A stretch of DNA of 48,761 bases from Verrucomicrobiota bacterium (GTDB lineage: Bacteria > Verrucomicrobiota > Verrucomicrobiia > Verrucomicrobiales > DEV007): NCBI GenBank assembly GCA_002862135.1, contig PKCI01000184.1:1-48761 (forward strand), written 5' to 3'. The notes beneath the pieces are model-generated. The model was not told where the DNA came from. It searched no databases and saw only the letters and a program-made list of their open reading frames with translations. This document shows positions 1 to 7,871 of this stretch, one piece after another. The translations under genes and the position numbers were made by a program. Position 1 is the first letter of the stretch, and every line of letters starts with the position of its first letter.

Positions 1-152
1 GCCGGATTGCAGGACATCGCGCCCAGAGTGTCCAGGTTCTGACTCAATATCGCGACTTGTGCTCCAACCCGCGTCGCAGCCATGGCGGCCTCGCATCCTG
101 CGTGGCCACCCCCGATAATCAGCACGTTATATTTTTTTGGGTATACAAACAT
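1..152 (-). CDS. mnmG: MnmG (GidA), tRNA uridine 5-carboxymethylaminomethyl modification enzyme, N-terminal fragment
   Basis: Only the first 50 codons lie in the window; the gene runs off the left edge. Reading the minus strand from the ATG at 152 gives a protein with the FAD dinucleotide-binding motif [10 protein letters not shown] at about residues 14-23, followed by [12 protein letters not shown], the signature start of MnmG. With MnmE this FAD enzyme modifies U34 of certain tRNAs. The [10 protein letters not shown] plus SCNPA combination is specific enough for a firm call despite the truncation. No strong ribosome-binding site is visible (only TAGAG directly before the ATG). In many bacteria mnmG sits beside rsmG and parAB near oriC, which fits the parS-like palindrome just upstream of its start. 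Confidence 0.93.
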   Translation of the reverse strand, partial: MFVYPKKYNVLIIGGGHAGCEAAMAATRVGAQVAILSQNLDTLGAMSCNP

Positions 153-167
153 CTCTAAAGTACAAAA

Positions 168-183
168 TGTTCCACGTGGAACA
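168..183. promoter_or_regulatory. parS: parS-like ParB-binding palindrome
   Basis: The sequence TGTTCCACGTGGAACA is a perfect 16-bp palindrome and matches the well-known bacterial parS consensus (TGTTNCACGTGAAACA) at all but one position, where the change completes the symmetry. It lies 15 bp upstream of the mnmG start, in the mnmG-pdhA intergenic region. parS is bound by the CTPase ParB, which loads SMC and organises origin segregation. parA/parB are not in the window. No DnaA-box cluster was seen in these 300 bases, so this marks the origin domain rather than oriC itself. Confidence 0.85.
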
Positions 184-298
184 TTCATGCGAATCCGTCA
201 TATTTTTCGCCAAATTCGTCGAGTTAGCGTTTTCCTTAACGCCTACTTTAAGCTAACGTCCGCCCCCTTCCAACTAGAGGGACAAATTTTTCACCAAG

Positions 299-1384
299 AT
301 GGCCTCCAAGACCCAATCGAAAACAACAGCAGAATTCGCTGACGACCCAATCAACGCGTCGTTAACTGCAGATGATAAGATCGAATTGCTTCGCAAGATG
401 GTCCGTATCCGCCGATTTGAGCAGACCTCATTAAAGCACTACCACGCCGGATCGATCGGCGGCTTCCTTCACCTTTACATTGGACAGGAATCCGTTGCCG
501 TCGGATCCATCTCCCTGCTCGGTGATCACGATCATGTCATTACCGCTTATCGCGACCACGGTCATGCCCTCGCTGTTGGCATGACCATGGACGAATGCAT
601 GGCAGAAGTTTTCGGCAAAAAGACGGGGTGCTCGAAGGGTAAAGGTGGCTCCATGCACTACTTCGCCCCGGACAAGAATTACTGGGGCGGTCACGGAATC
701 GTGGGTGGACAGACTCCGCTTGGTGCGGGTCTCGCCTTTGGCGTAAAATATCTCGGACAGAAGGGCTGTTGCCTCTGTTACCTCGGTGACGGTGCTATCA
801 ACCAGGGCGCGTTTCATGAGGCCTTGAACCTCGCCGCCCTGTGGGACCTTCCGGTCATTTTTATCATCGAAAACAACGGCTACTCCATGGGCACCTCCCA
901 GGTTCGTTCCTCAGCTCACCCCGAAGAAGGCCTTGCGGCTCGTGCCCAAGGTTACAACATGGACTGGGCCCAAATCGACGGTGTCAGCGTTTACGAAATT
1001 CGTGCCGGTGTAAACAAGGCGGTTTTACGCGCTCACGAAGAATCCCGCCCCACCCTTCTGGAAATCAAGACCTACCGCCACAAAGGTCATTCCGTGGCTG
1101 ACGCCAACGCCGAAAAATACCGCACCAAAGAGGAGATCCAGGAACACATGGCGGAGCACGATCCAATCGACTTCTGGAAGAGCACTCTCATTGGCGAGGG
1201 CGTTATCACTGAAGACGACTACAAGCAGATCAACAAGGAGGCTGGCGCAGAAGCTGACGCCGCTGCCGAGTTCGCTATCAAGAGTCCCTTTCCCGACGAA
1301 TCCGAGATTTTCGACGATATCTACTGGGAAGTCGATAACAACACCGAAGCCGGACGCACCGGACGTCACTTCTTCCACGGGTAA
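299..1384 (+). CDS. pdhA: Pyruvate dehydrogenase E1 component, alpha subunit
   Basis: This is the thiamine-diphosphate-binding subunit of the heterotetrameric E1 enzyme, which decarboxylates pyruvate and reductively acetylates the lipoyl group of E2. The 361-residue length is normal for the family. The ThDP/Mg motif runs from GDGAINQG (163-170) to IIENN (189-193), and the loop YRHKGHSVAD, characteristic of E1 alpha, follows further on. The GHGIVGGQ stretch near 131-138 is also typical. It is the first gene of pdhA-pdhB-pdhC-lpd on the plus strand, so pyruvate rather than a branched-chain keto acid is the likely substrate, although the family alone does not prove it. The ATG at 299 is the only reasonable start; a GAGGGA sequence lies unusually far upstream (about 20 bases). 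Confidence 0.95.
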   Translation: MASKTQSKTTAEFADDPINASLTADDKIELLRKMVRIRRFEQTSLKHYHAGSIGGFLHLYIGQESVAVGSISLLGDHDHVITAYRDHGHALAVGMTMDECMAEVFGKKTGCSKGKGGSMHYFAPDKNYWGGHGIVGGQTPLGAGLAFGVKYLGQKGCCLCYLGDGAINQGAFHEALNLAALWDLPVIFIIENNGYSMGTSQVRSSAHPEEGLAARAQGYNMDWAQIDGVSVYEIRAGVNKAVLRAHEESRPTLLEIKTYRHKGHSVADANAEKYRTKEEIQEHMAEHDPIDFWKSTLIGEGVITEDDYKQINKEAGAEADAAAEFAIKSPFPDESEIFDDIYWEVDNNTEAGRTGRHFFHG

Positions 1385-1447
1385 ACCACTTTTTACTCCA
1401 TCAGGTCACACACCCTACCCTTTTAACTTTTCTCCTACACCTAAAAC

Positions 1448-2443
1448 ATGCCACGCGAAATTACCTATCGTGAAGCACTCCGTGAAGGCCTCGACGAAGA
1501 ACTCGCCCACGACGATAACGTCGTGATCATTGGTGAGGAAGTCGCCGAATACAACGGAGCCTACAAGGTCACTGAAGGCCTCTGGAAGAAGTGGGGCGAC
1601 AAGCGAGTCATCGATGCCCCGATATCTGAAGCCGGATTCATCGGCATGGGCATCGGCGCGTCTATGCTCGGCATCCGCCCCGTCATGGAGCTGATGTTCT
1701 ACAGCTTCGCCTACGTCGCCTTTGACCAGATGATGAACAACGCTGCCACATGCCGCTACATGTCCGGGGGTCTCATCAATGTCCCCATCGTTGTCCGCGG
1801 ACCTGCTAACGGAGGCACCAACGTCGGCGCAACCCACTCGCACACTCCCGAAAACATTTTCGCCAACATGCCCGGGTTGAAGGTCGTTTCTCCTTCCGAC
1901 CCTTATGATGTCAAAGGCCTCATTAAATCGTCCATCCGCGATAATGATCCTGTGTATTTCATGGAGAGTACAGTGCTCTATGGCATGGCCGGCGAGGTCC
2001 CCTCCAACGATGAACTCGATGAAGGCGAACTCATCGTCCCGATCGGCAAAGCCAAGGTGAAGCGTGAAGGTGCCGACATCTCACTCATCGCTCACGGCCG
2101 CGCCGTAGTCAGTTCACTGGCCGCTGCTGACATCCTTGCCGAGAAATACAACATCAACGCGGAGGTTCTCGACCTGCGCTCCATCCGTCCGCTCGACGAG
2201 CAGGCCATCATGGAAACCGTGCGCAAAACGCACCGCGCCGTTTACGTCGAGGAGAACAAGCCGTTCTGTGGTATTGGCGCCCAAGTTTCTTCCATGATCA
2301 TGGAGCAAGCATTCGATGATCTCGACGCCCCTGTGCTTCGTATCACCAGTGCAGATGCTCCGGCTTTTTACAGCCCGCCCATTGAAAAGCTTCAGCTGCC
2401 CACTCCCGAAGAAATCGTGGAGCGTTCTTTAACGATTTGTTAG
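1448..2443 (+). CDS. pdhB: Pyruvate dehydrogenase E1 component, beta subunit
   Basis: The second half of the alpha2beta2 E1 enzyme, 331 residues, which completes the ThDP active site and contacts E2. It shows the family opening (ITYREALREGLDEEL), the motif VVIIGEEVAEYNGAYKVT, the acidic ISEAGFIGMGIGASM stretch, GGTNVGATHSH, and the C-terminal transketolase domain with LDLRSIRPLD and the VYVEENKPFCGIG region. It starts 63 bases after pdhA with no terminator between, and pdhC follows after 36 bases, which fits one transcript. Nothing unusual was seen. Confidence 0.95.
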   Translation: MPREITYREALREGLDEELAHDDNVVIIGEEVAEYNGAYKVTEGLWKKWGDKRVIDAPISEAGFIGMGIGASMLGIRPVMELMFYSFAYVAFDQMMNNAATCRYMSGGLINVPIVVRGPANGGTNVGATHSHTPENIFANMPGLKVVSPSDPYDVKGLIKSSIRDNDPVYFMESTVLYGMAGEVPSNDELDEGELIVPIGKAKVKREGADISLIAHGRAVVSSLAAADILAEKYNINAEVLDLRSIRPLDEQAIMETVRKTHRAVYVEENKPFCGIGAQVSSMIMEQAFDDLDAPVLRITSADAPAFYSPPIEKLQLPTPEEIVERSLTIC

Positions 2444-2479
2444 GACTAACACAAATCTAAATAATGACCAGATAGATTT

Positions 2480-3760
2480 ATGGCCGCATACGTAACGATG
2501 CCCAAACTAAGCGACACAATGAGCGAGGGAACCCTCGTCAAGTGGCTAAAGAAAGAAGGTGACGCCGTCTCCATGGACGAAGAGATCGCCGAAGTCGAAA
2601 CCGACAAAGCCACTATGGCGATGCCCTCCTTCGACGAAGGTATCATCCACAAAATCTACGTTCAGGAAGGGCAGAGTGCTCCTCTCGGCGCCACCCTAGC
2701 CCTGATCCTCGAAGAAGGCGAAGAGCCACCGTCAGACGCCGACAATCCTCCCACAGTCGAGGCCGCTCCCGACGGGGAGACCGTCACTGAGGACACTCCA
2801 GCCGGGGAGGCCGCCCCACCAACAGCTCCGGTAGCTGCCGCTCCGGCAACCGCCTCAGCAGCTGCTTCCACCCCGACTCCATCAGCTGGAGGAAAGCGCG
2901 TCAAAGCTTCCCCGGTCGCTCGCAAGCTCGCCACCGAACTCGGCGTTGACCTCACCCGCGTGCGCGGAACCGGCCCCGGCGGCCGCATTGTGAAAGAGGA
3001 CCTCAAATTCGCACCCGTTGGCGGCGGTGGATCCAACCTTGGACTCCTCCCCTCTGCCGATGGCCTCAACGACGAGAACGTTCCGCTCACCGGGATGCGC
3101 CGTGTCATCGCCCAGCGCCTCCTTGAGAGCAAGACGACGGTTCCCCACTTCTACCTCAACATAGAAGTCGACACCGAGCCACTCATGGAGCTTCGCGCCA
3201 AGGTAAACGAGGCCAGCATCGCTAATGGAGGACCGAAATACACCGTGAACGATTTCGTCATGCGTGCCACGGTTCTCGCCACCGTTGCCGTTCCCGAGGT
3301 GAACGCTTCTTTTATGGGGGACTCCATTCAGCACTACTCCGATGTAAATCTCTCTATTGCGGTGGCCATCGACGACGGACTCGTCACTCCCGTGATCAAC
3401 GGCGCTCAGAACAAATCCATCCTCGAGCTCTCTGACGAGATCAAGGAGCTCGCCGGACGCGCTCGCGACAAGAAGCTCACTCCAGAAGAAATGCAGGGTG
3501 GCACCATCACCATTTCCAACCTCGGCGCTTATGGCGTGGGCAACTTCGACGCGATCATCAATCCGCCGCAGTCCGCCATTCTATCGATCGGTACAATTTC
3601 CAAGCAACCGGTTGTCAACGCCGCCAATCAGATCGTGCCCGGTCAACGTATGTGGATCGGCATGAGCTGCGACCACCGCGTCATTGATGGTGCTGTCGGA
3701 GCCACTTTCCTTGCGAAGTTGAAGAACTTTCTCGAAAACCCCTTCCTTCTTATCTCCTAA
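2480..3760 (+). CDS. pdhC: Dihydrolipoamide acetyltransferase, E2 of pyruvate dehydrogenase
   Basis: The core of the complex: it carries acetyl on a lipoyl arm and passes it to CoA. Domains in order: one lipoyl domain (about 1-77) with the lipoylated lysine K43 in ETDKATM; an Ala/Pro-rich flexible linker (about 80-139); a peripheral subunit-binding domain (about 141-175, VKASPVARKLA to GRIVKEDL) that docks E1/E3; a short Gly-rich linker; and the catalytic domain (about 198-426) with the active-site DHRVIDG, in which H399 and D403 are catalytic. The catalytic domain ends at the family's usual hydrophobic C-terminus. There is a single lipoyl domain, as in many Gram-negative and mitochondrial E2s. 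lpd begins 9 bases after its stop. Confidence 0.95.
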   Translation: MAAYVTMPKLSDTMSEGTLVKWLKKEGDAVSMDEEIAEVETDKATMAMPSFDEGIIHKIYVQEGQSAPLGATLALILEEGEEPPSDADNPPTVEAAPDGETVTEDTPAGEAAPPTAPVAAAPATASAAASTPTPSAGGKRVKASPVARKLATELGVDLTRVRGTGPGGRIVKEDLKFAPVGGGGSNLGLLPSADGLNDENVPLTGMRRVIAQRLLESKTTVPHFYLNIEVDTEPLMELRAKVNEASIANGGPKYTVNDFVMRATVLATVAVPEVNASFMGDSIQHYSDVNLSIAVAIDDGLVTPVINGAQNKSILELSDEIKELAGRARDKKLTPEEMQGGTITISNLGAYGVGNFDAIINPPQSAILSIGTISKQPVVNAANQIVPGQRMWIGMSCDHRVIDGAVGATFLAKLKNFLENPFLLIS

Positions 3761-3769
3761 TCATCTGTC

Positions 3770-5161
3770 ATGGCATCCTACGACCTCATTGTCATCGGCG
3801 GCGGCCCCGCTGGATATGTCGGCGCTATCCGCGCTGCACAACTCGGCAAAAAAGTGGCCTGTGTCGAAAAAGAACGCGCCGGCGGTACCTGCCTCAACTG
3901 GGGCTGTATCCCGACCAAAGCTCTGCTCAAGAACGCCGAGCTTTACCACACGCTGAAGCACCATGGAGCCGACTTTGGTCTCTCCTTTGACAACCTCAGC
4001 TTCGACTGGGAAAAGGTGGTGAAGCGTTCCCGCAATGTTTCAGACAAGCTGGCCGGCGGCATCGAATTTCTCTTCAAAAAGAACAAAGTCGACTACATCC
4101 GCGGAATTGGGGGTCTCGCTGCAAACGGCAAGGTAGAAGTGATCGATACTGACGGTAAAAGCGAACTTCTCACCGCCAATAATGTGCTCGTAGCGACTGG
4201 TTGTGTTTCCCGCGACCTGCCATTCCTTCCTTTCGATGGCAAAAAAGTGGTTGGTTCACGCGAAGCGATGAATCTGCCAAAACAACCGAAATCCATCACC
4301 ATTATCGGTGCCGGCGCCATCGGTATTGAGTTCGCCTATTTCTTCAACGCCTACGGCACCGAGGTGACCGTGGTCGAAATGATGGACCACATTCTCCCGA
4401 TCGAAGACAACGACGTCAGCGACCTCCTCAAAAAGTCCCTTACCAAGCAGGGCATCAAGGTCCTCACCGGCACGAAGACAACAACCGCCGACACCAGCGG
4501 CGACGGCGTCATGCTGACTGTGGAACCCGCTGAAGGCGGCGAAAGCCAGGACATTGAATCCGAGATGGTTCTCGTCGCTATTGGTATTGCCCCGGTGCTT
4601 CCAAACAATTCCGAGCAGATCAAGCTCGAGCGCGGCTTCATCGACACGGACGAACGCTACCAGACCAGCGTGCCGAACGTCTACGCTGCCGGAGACATTA
4701 CCGGACCACCCTGGCTTGCCCACACTGGCAGCTACGAAGCAGTCCAAGCCGTTGAAGGTATGTTCGTTCCCGGTCACGAGCCGAGTCAGGTCGGCACCTT
4801 TCCGGCCTGCACTTACTGTCACCCTGAGGTCGCATCTGTCGGCCTCACCGAACAGGCCTGCAAAGAGCAGGGCCTCGACTACACCATCGGTAAGTTCCCA
4901 TTCGCTGCGAGTGGCCGCGCCCTTGCTGTGGCGGAGTCCGAAGGTTTTGTGAAAATGATCTTCGACAAGAAACACGGAGAAATTCTTGGCGCACACATAA
5001 TCGGTGGCGGCGCTACTGAGCTCATCGCCGAAGTGGCCCTGGCCATGAATCTCGAGGCAACCGCCGAAGAGATCGAAGCCACCATCCACGCGCACCCAAC
5101 CCTCGCTGAGGCTGTCCACGAGGCGACTGGCGACGCTTACGGTCACGCCATTCATATCTGA
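3770..5161 (+). CDS. lpd: Dihydrolipoyl dehydrogenase (E3)
   Basis: A 463-residue flavoprotein that reoxidises the dihydrolipoyl group of E2 with NAD+. FAD-binding GGGPAGYVGA lies at 10-19; the redox-active disulfide is C41/C46 in GGTCLNWGCIPTK; an NAD-binding GAGAIGIEFA follows near 185; a second FAD contact is NVYAAGDITG; and the dimer-interface motif HAHPTLAE has the catalytic H442 with E447. All key residues are present. It is the last enzyme of the pdhABC-lpd operon. It may also serve other lipoyl complexes (2-oxoglutarate dehydrogenase, glycine cleavage), since no other E3 gene is in view. Confidence 0.96.
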   Translation: MASYDLIVIGGGPAGYVGAIRAAQLGKKVACVEKERAGGTCLNWGCIPTKALLKNAELYHTLKHHGADFGLSFDNLSFDWEKVVKRSRNVSDKLAGGIEFLFKKNKVDYIRGIGGLAANGKVEVIDTDGKSELLTANNVLVATGCVSRDLPFLPFDGKKVVGSREAMNLPKQPKSITIIGAGAIGIEFAYFFNAYGTEVTVVEMMDHILPIEDNDVSDLLKKSLTKQGIKVLTGTKTTTADTSGDGVMLTVEPAEGGESQDIESEMVLVAIGIAPVLPNNSEQIKLERGFIDTDERYQTSVPNVYAAGDITGPPWLAHTGSYEAVQAVEGMFVPGHEPSQVGTFPACTYCHPEVASVGLTEQACKEQGLDYTIGKFPFAASGRALAVAESEGFVKMIFDKKHGEILGAHIIGGGATELIAEVALAMNLEATAEEIEATIHAHPTLAEAVHEATGDAYGHAIHI

Positions 5162-5194
5162 TCCAACCGGACAGACTGAAAACTTTTCAACCTC

Positions 5195-5719
5195 ATGGAT
5201 CGACTCGTGCTCAACGAAGAGATCCATGAGGTTGTTTTTAAGGATCTCATCCCCAACGCCAGAAAGTTCATCTGGGTGGCCACCGCGGACCTCAAAGACC
5301 TTCACCTTCAGAGGACCGCTAAGAAATTCGACACCTTTCTCTCCCTCTTTGCTGCACTGGTCGGTGACGGTATCGAAATCCGATTGATCCATGCTAAGGA
5401 ACCAGGCCCTCGCTTTCGGGAAGACTTCGACCGCTTCCCTGAGTTGATCGAGAGCGACCGCTTCGAACGAGTACTTTGTCCACGCAATCACATGAAAGCT
5501 GTTATCGTGGACGGCAGGCGCGCCTTTCTTGGATCAGCTAATCTCACCGGCGCCGGTATGGGCGCCAAGTCAGTCAAGCGCCGCAACTTCGAATGCGGGA
5601 TGCTGATCGAATCTCCTCAGACCGTCAAACCGCTCATGGAACTCTTCGACAGTCTTTTCATGGGAGAACACTGCCTCAAGTGCGAACGCCGCGTCGTCTG
5701 CCCTGATCCCATCATCTAG
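5195..5719 (+). CDS. Small phospholipase D-like (HKD) protein with Cys-rich tail
   Basis: A 174-residue protein with a single HxK(x4)D motif: H99, K101 and D106 in NHMKAVIVD, followed by FLGSANLTGAG, the classic continuation in PLD/Nuc-type domains. One HKD motif per chain means it would need to dimerise to form an active site, as in Nuc-type endonucleases. The C-terminus carries three cysteines, C160, C163 and C169 (CxxCx5C), with H159 beside the first, a possible metal site. It begins 33 bases after lpd without an intervening terminator and ends at a hairpin terminator, so it is probably the last cistron of the PDH operon. Substrate (phosphodiester in lipid or nucleic acid) cannot be told from sequence. 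Confidence 0.75.
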   Translation: MDRLVLNEEIHEVVFKDLIPNARKFIWVATADLKDLHLQRTAKKFDTFLSLFAALVGDGIEIRLIHAKEPGPRFREDFDRFPELIESDRFERVLCPRNHMKAVIVDGRRAFLGSANLTGAGMGAKSVKRRNFECGMLIESPQTVKPLMELFDSLFMGEHCLKCERRVVCPDPII

Positions 5720-5727
5720 ACCCGAAA

Positions 5728-5759
5728 AAATGAGGTCCTCTAAACGGATGACCTCATTT
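5728..5759 (+). terminator. Hairpin terminator after the PDH-PLD operon
   Basis: Perfect 10-bp inverted repeat AAATGAGGTC / GACCTCATTT around a 12-base loop, just downstream of the PLD-like stop at 5719. The outer A/T pairs give a U tract on the RNA in either direction, so it may also end transcription of the convergent sigma-factor gene. Confidence 0.75.
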
Positions 5760-5780
5760 GCCAGGGAGGATTGGAAGTTG

Positions 5781-6293
5781 TTAGAGTTCTATCTCGAGCC
5801 GCTCGAACGAAAGACCCCTGCGAAGTGCTTCCATGCCATAACGATATCGCGATGCTGCTGTGTTCGGTGAGACCGCCAAGGTCTTGCCAACCTCTTCAAA
5901 AGTTTGTTCACCCCAGATTTTCAGCGTTATTACCTCACGGAATTTTTTCGGTATTTTAGCAAGCGCCACCTGGAGAGCCCGTGAGGTATCATCCTCAGGC
6001 AAATCAAACCACGTCACCAGTTCACCGGATTCCCGCAGGGATTCATCTTCGCGTCTGCGACGTCTATCGGTGGAGCGGGCCAGATCTATCGCACAACGTT
6101 TTACGTTTGTGTAAGCTAGGCTGATCACTTGTCGACTCGGGGCTCCGCGATGGGTTTTCCAAGTTTTCACCAAGGCCATCTGAAGCACATCTTCGGCATC
6201 TGCCTCGCAACGGGTTTGCTGACGCGCAAAGAGCATCAAACGACTCCCGTATTCGGCCAACCAATTTCGCCACTGTTCAGAGAAGTCCTCCAT
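5781..6293 (-). CDS. ECF-type RNA polymerase sigma factor (sigma-70 family)
   Basis: A short sigma factor with only regions 2 and 4. Region 2 includes ADAEDVLQMALVKTW (DNA melting/core binding), and region 4 carries the helix-turn-helix in EVITLKIWGEQTFEEVGKTL and SPNTAASRYRYGMEAL. There is no long C-terminal extension and no adjacent anti-sigma or FecI-type receptor gene, so its signal is unknown. Two starts are possible: GTG at 6329 (182 aa) or ATG at 6293 (170 aa). I chose the ATG because an AT-rich, promoter-like stretch (TAAAAT) lies directly before the GTG and homology to other ECF factors begins after the ATG; neither has a good Shine-Dalgarno. It is convergent with the PLD-like gene. 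Confidence 0.85.
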   Translation of the reverse strand: MEDFSEQWRNWLAEYGSRLMLFARQQTRCEADAEDVLQMALVKTWKTHRGAPSRQVISLAYTNVKRCAIDLARSTDRRRRREDESLRESGELVTWFDLPEDDTSRALQVALAKIPKKFREVITLKIWGEQTFEEVGKTLAVSPNTAASRYRYGMEALRRGLSFERLEIEL

Positions 6294-6394
6294 TACTGTG
6301 TTTGACGACCCCCGTAACGAATCGTTCACTATTTTACATATATTTTAGATACGCGAAGAAATGCAATCCTGACACGCCGGCTAAAATTGGCTGA

Positions 6395-7759
6395 TTACCT
6401 GGTGAACTCAGCCTCGTAGCTTTCACGAATTTTCAAGAGTCGCTCAACAATTTCCGGGTTTTTGTCACGTACGTTTGTCGTCTCTCCTGGATCATTCTCG
6501 AGGTCCACCAGAAAAAGTTCTTTATCCTTCCCGGTAAGCTCCATCACCCCATCGGGTCGCACCGTTTCATTCGGATTACCCAGCATCTTCCATTTTCCTT
6601 CGCGCGCCGCCCACTTGGCCTTGGAAGACTTTCCACCCATTCGCCAATACAATTCGGTGCGCTCGACCTCCGCATCCGCTGACTTCAAAACCTCGACGAG
6701 GGAAATCCCGTCCACAGCGTGAGTTTCCGGAATCTTCGCTCCAGCCAATTGCGCGATGGTGGGATACCAGTCGATCCCGCAGGCCAGCTGGTCGCGCACT
6801 TCACCTTGAGGAAGGCCTGCCGGCCAACTCGCAATAGAAGGCACACTAAGCCCACCTTCCCACAAGGTCCCCTTGTGACCGCGACGATGACCCGCCGAGC
6901 CACCGCCGTAAAACGTTCGTTCCTCCACGGAATGGCCATGATCCGATTGGAAAATGACCAATGTATTTTCCCGAAGCCCATTCGCTTCAAGATGATCCAG
7001 CAATTCTCCTAAAAGATCATCCGTCGACGACATGAAGGCCGCGTAACTATCCCGAGGAGACTCGAGGCCTTTGTCTGCATAGTAATCCCTCCACTTGGCA
7101 GTTCCTTGCAACGGGTAGTGCGGCCAGTTGATCGCCCAGTAGACAAAGAACGGTCCTTTCTCATTGCGATCAATAAATCCGATCAACTCGTCCATCATCC
7201 CTGTTCCAAAGAACTTCCCGTCTTCCCAGATTTCTTCACCGTTGCGCCACAAGTCATGGCGATTCGGTCCGTTCCAGTAAAAGAAGTGCGAATAGTTATC
7301 GATACACCCACCCATGTGGCCGTAGCTGTAATCGAAACCCTGCCCATTCGGCATCGTCTCCGGTGTATAGCCCAAATGCCACTTCCCGATGTGCCCCGTC
7401 TCATAACCGGCCGACTTCAACAATTCGGCCATGGTGAATTTTTCTGTCGGCATACCCGCGCTCCCTTTGGCTGAAGATACATTCCCAGGAACACCCGCTC
7501 GCGGAGGCATTTGCCCCGTCATAAGCCCCGCCCGTGAGGCCGAGCATATCGCAGACGGAGCCCGCATCTCTGTGAATCTGACCCCCGTTTCAGCCAACCG
7601 GTCAATATTCGGTGTCATCAAGTCCTTCGAGCCATAGCAATTCGCATCGACTGAGCCCTGATCATCCGTGTAGACGATGATGACATTCGGCGGCTCTGTT
7701 ACCCCCTTCACAATCCCGGTTACGAAAAACAACAGAGAGACGGAGACAATTCGGATCAT
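6395..7759 (-). CDS. Secreted type I sulfatase (arylsulfatase family)
   Basis: Alkaline-phosphatase-superfamily sulfatase of 454 residues with an N-terminal signal peptide (about 1-20). The metal site begins at VYTDDQGS (D32, D33). The formylglycine motif is C72-S-A-S-R76 followed by AGLMTG: the CxAxR variant rather than the usual CxPxR. GKWHLGY, and the DHGHS and GHKGTLWEGG motifs typical of sulfatases, follow. The open frame extends to 7984, but the ATG at 7759 is the likely start: it has AGGATGACC just upstream and opens the signal peptide. It needs a formylglycine-generating enzyme, not seen in the window. It is divergent from ribD across 112 bases. The substrate is probably a sulfated glycan (inference). 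Confidence 0.92.
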   Translation of the reverse strand: MIRIVSVSLLFFVTGIVKGVTEPPNVIIVYTDDQGSVDANCYGSKDLMTPNIDRLAETGVRFTEMRAPSAICSASRAGLMTGQMPPRAGVPGNVSSAKGSAGMPTEKFTMAELLKSAGYETGHIGKWHLGYTPETMPNGQGFDYSYGHMGGCIDNYSHFFYWNGPNRHDLWRNGEEIWEDGKFFGTGMMDELIGFIDRNEKGPFFVYWAINWPHYPLQGTAKWRDYYADKGLESPRDSYAAFMSSTDDLLGELLDHLEANGLRENTLVIFQSDHGHSVEERTFYGGGSAGHRRGHKGTLWEGGLSVPSIASWPAGLPQGEVRDQLACGIDWYPTIAQLAGAKIPETHAVDGISLVEVLKSADAEVERTELYWRMGGKSSKAKWAAREGKWKMLGNPNETVRPDGVMELTGKDKELFLVDLENDPGETTNVRDKNPEIVERLLKIRESYEAEFTR

Positions 7760-7871
7760 GTGGTCATCCTGATAGTTCCCATCCCTTGAAACAATGGCGG
7801 GACCAAGTATTTCTCGCCAACCAATCCATTTTTCGTTTCCTCCCTCGCACGCCTGACCTAACTTCAAGGCA

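Noticed and set aside
4256-5491. 411-codon open frame on the minus strand
   Set aside because: It lies opposite lpd and the PLD-like gene, has no recognisable domain, and is explained by the codon bias of lpd.
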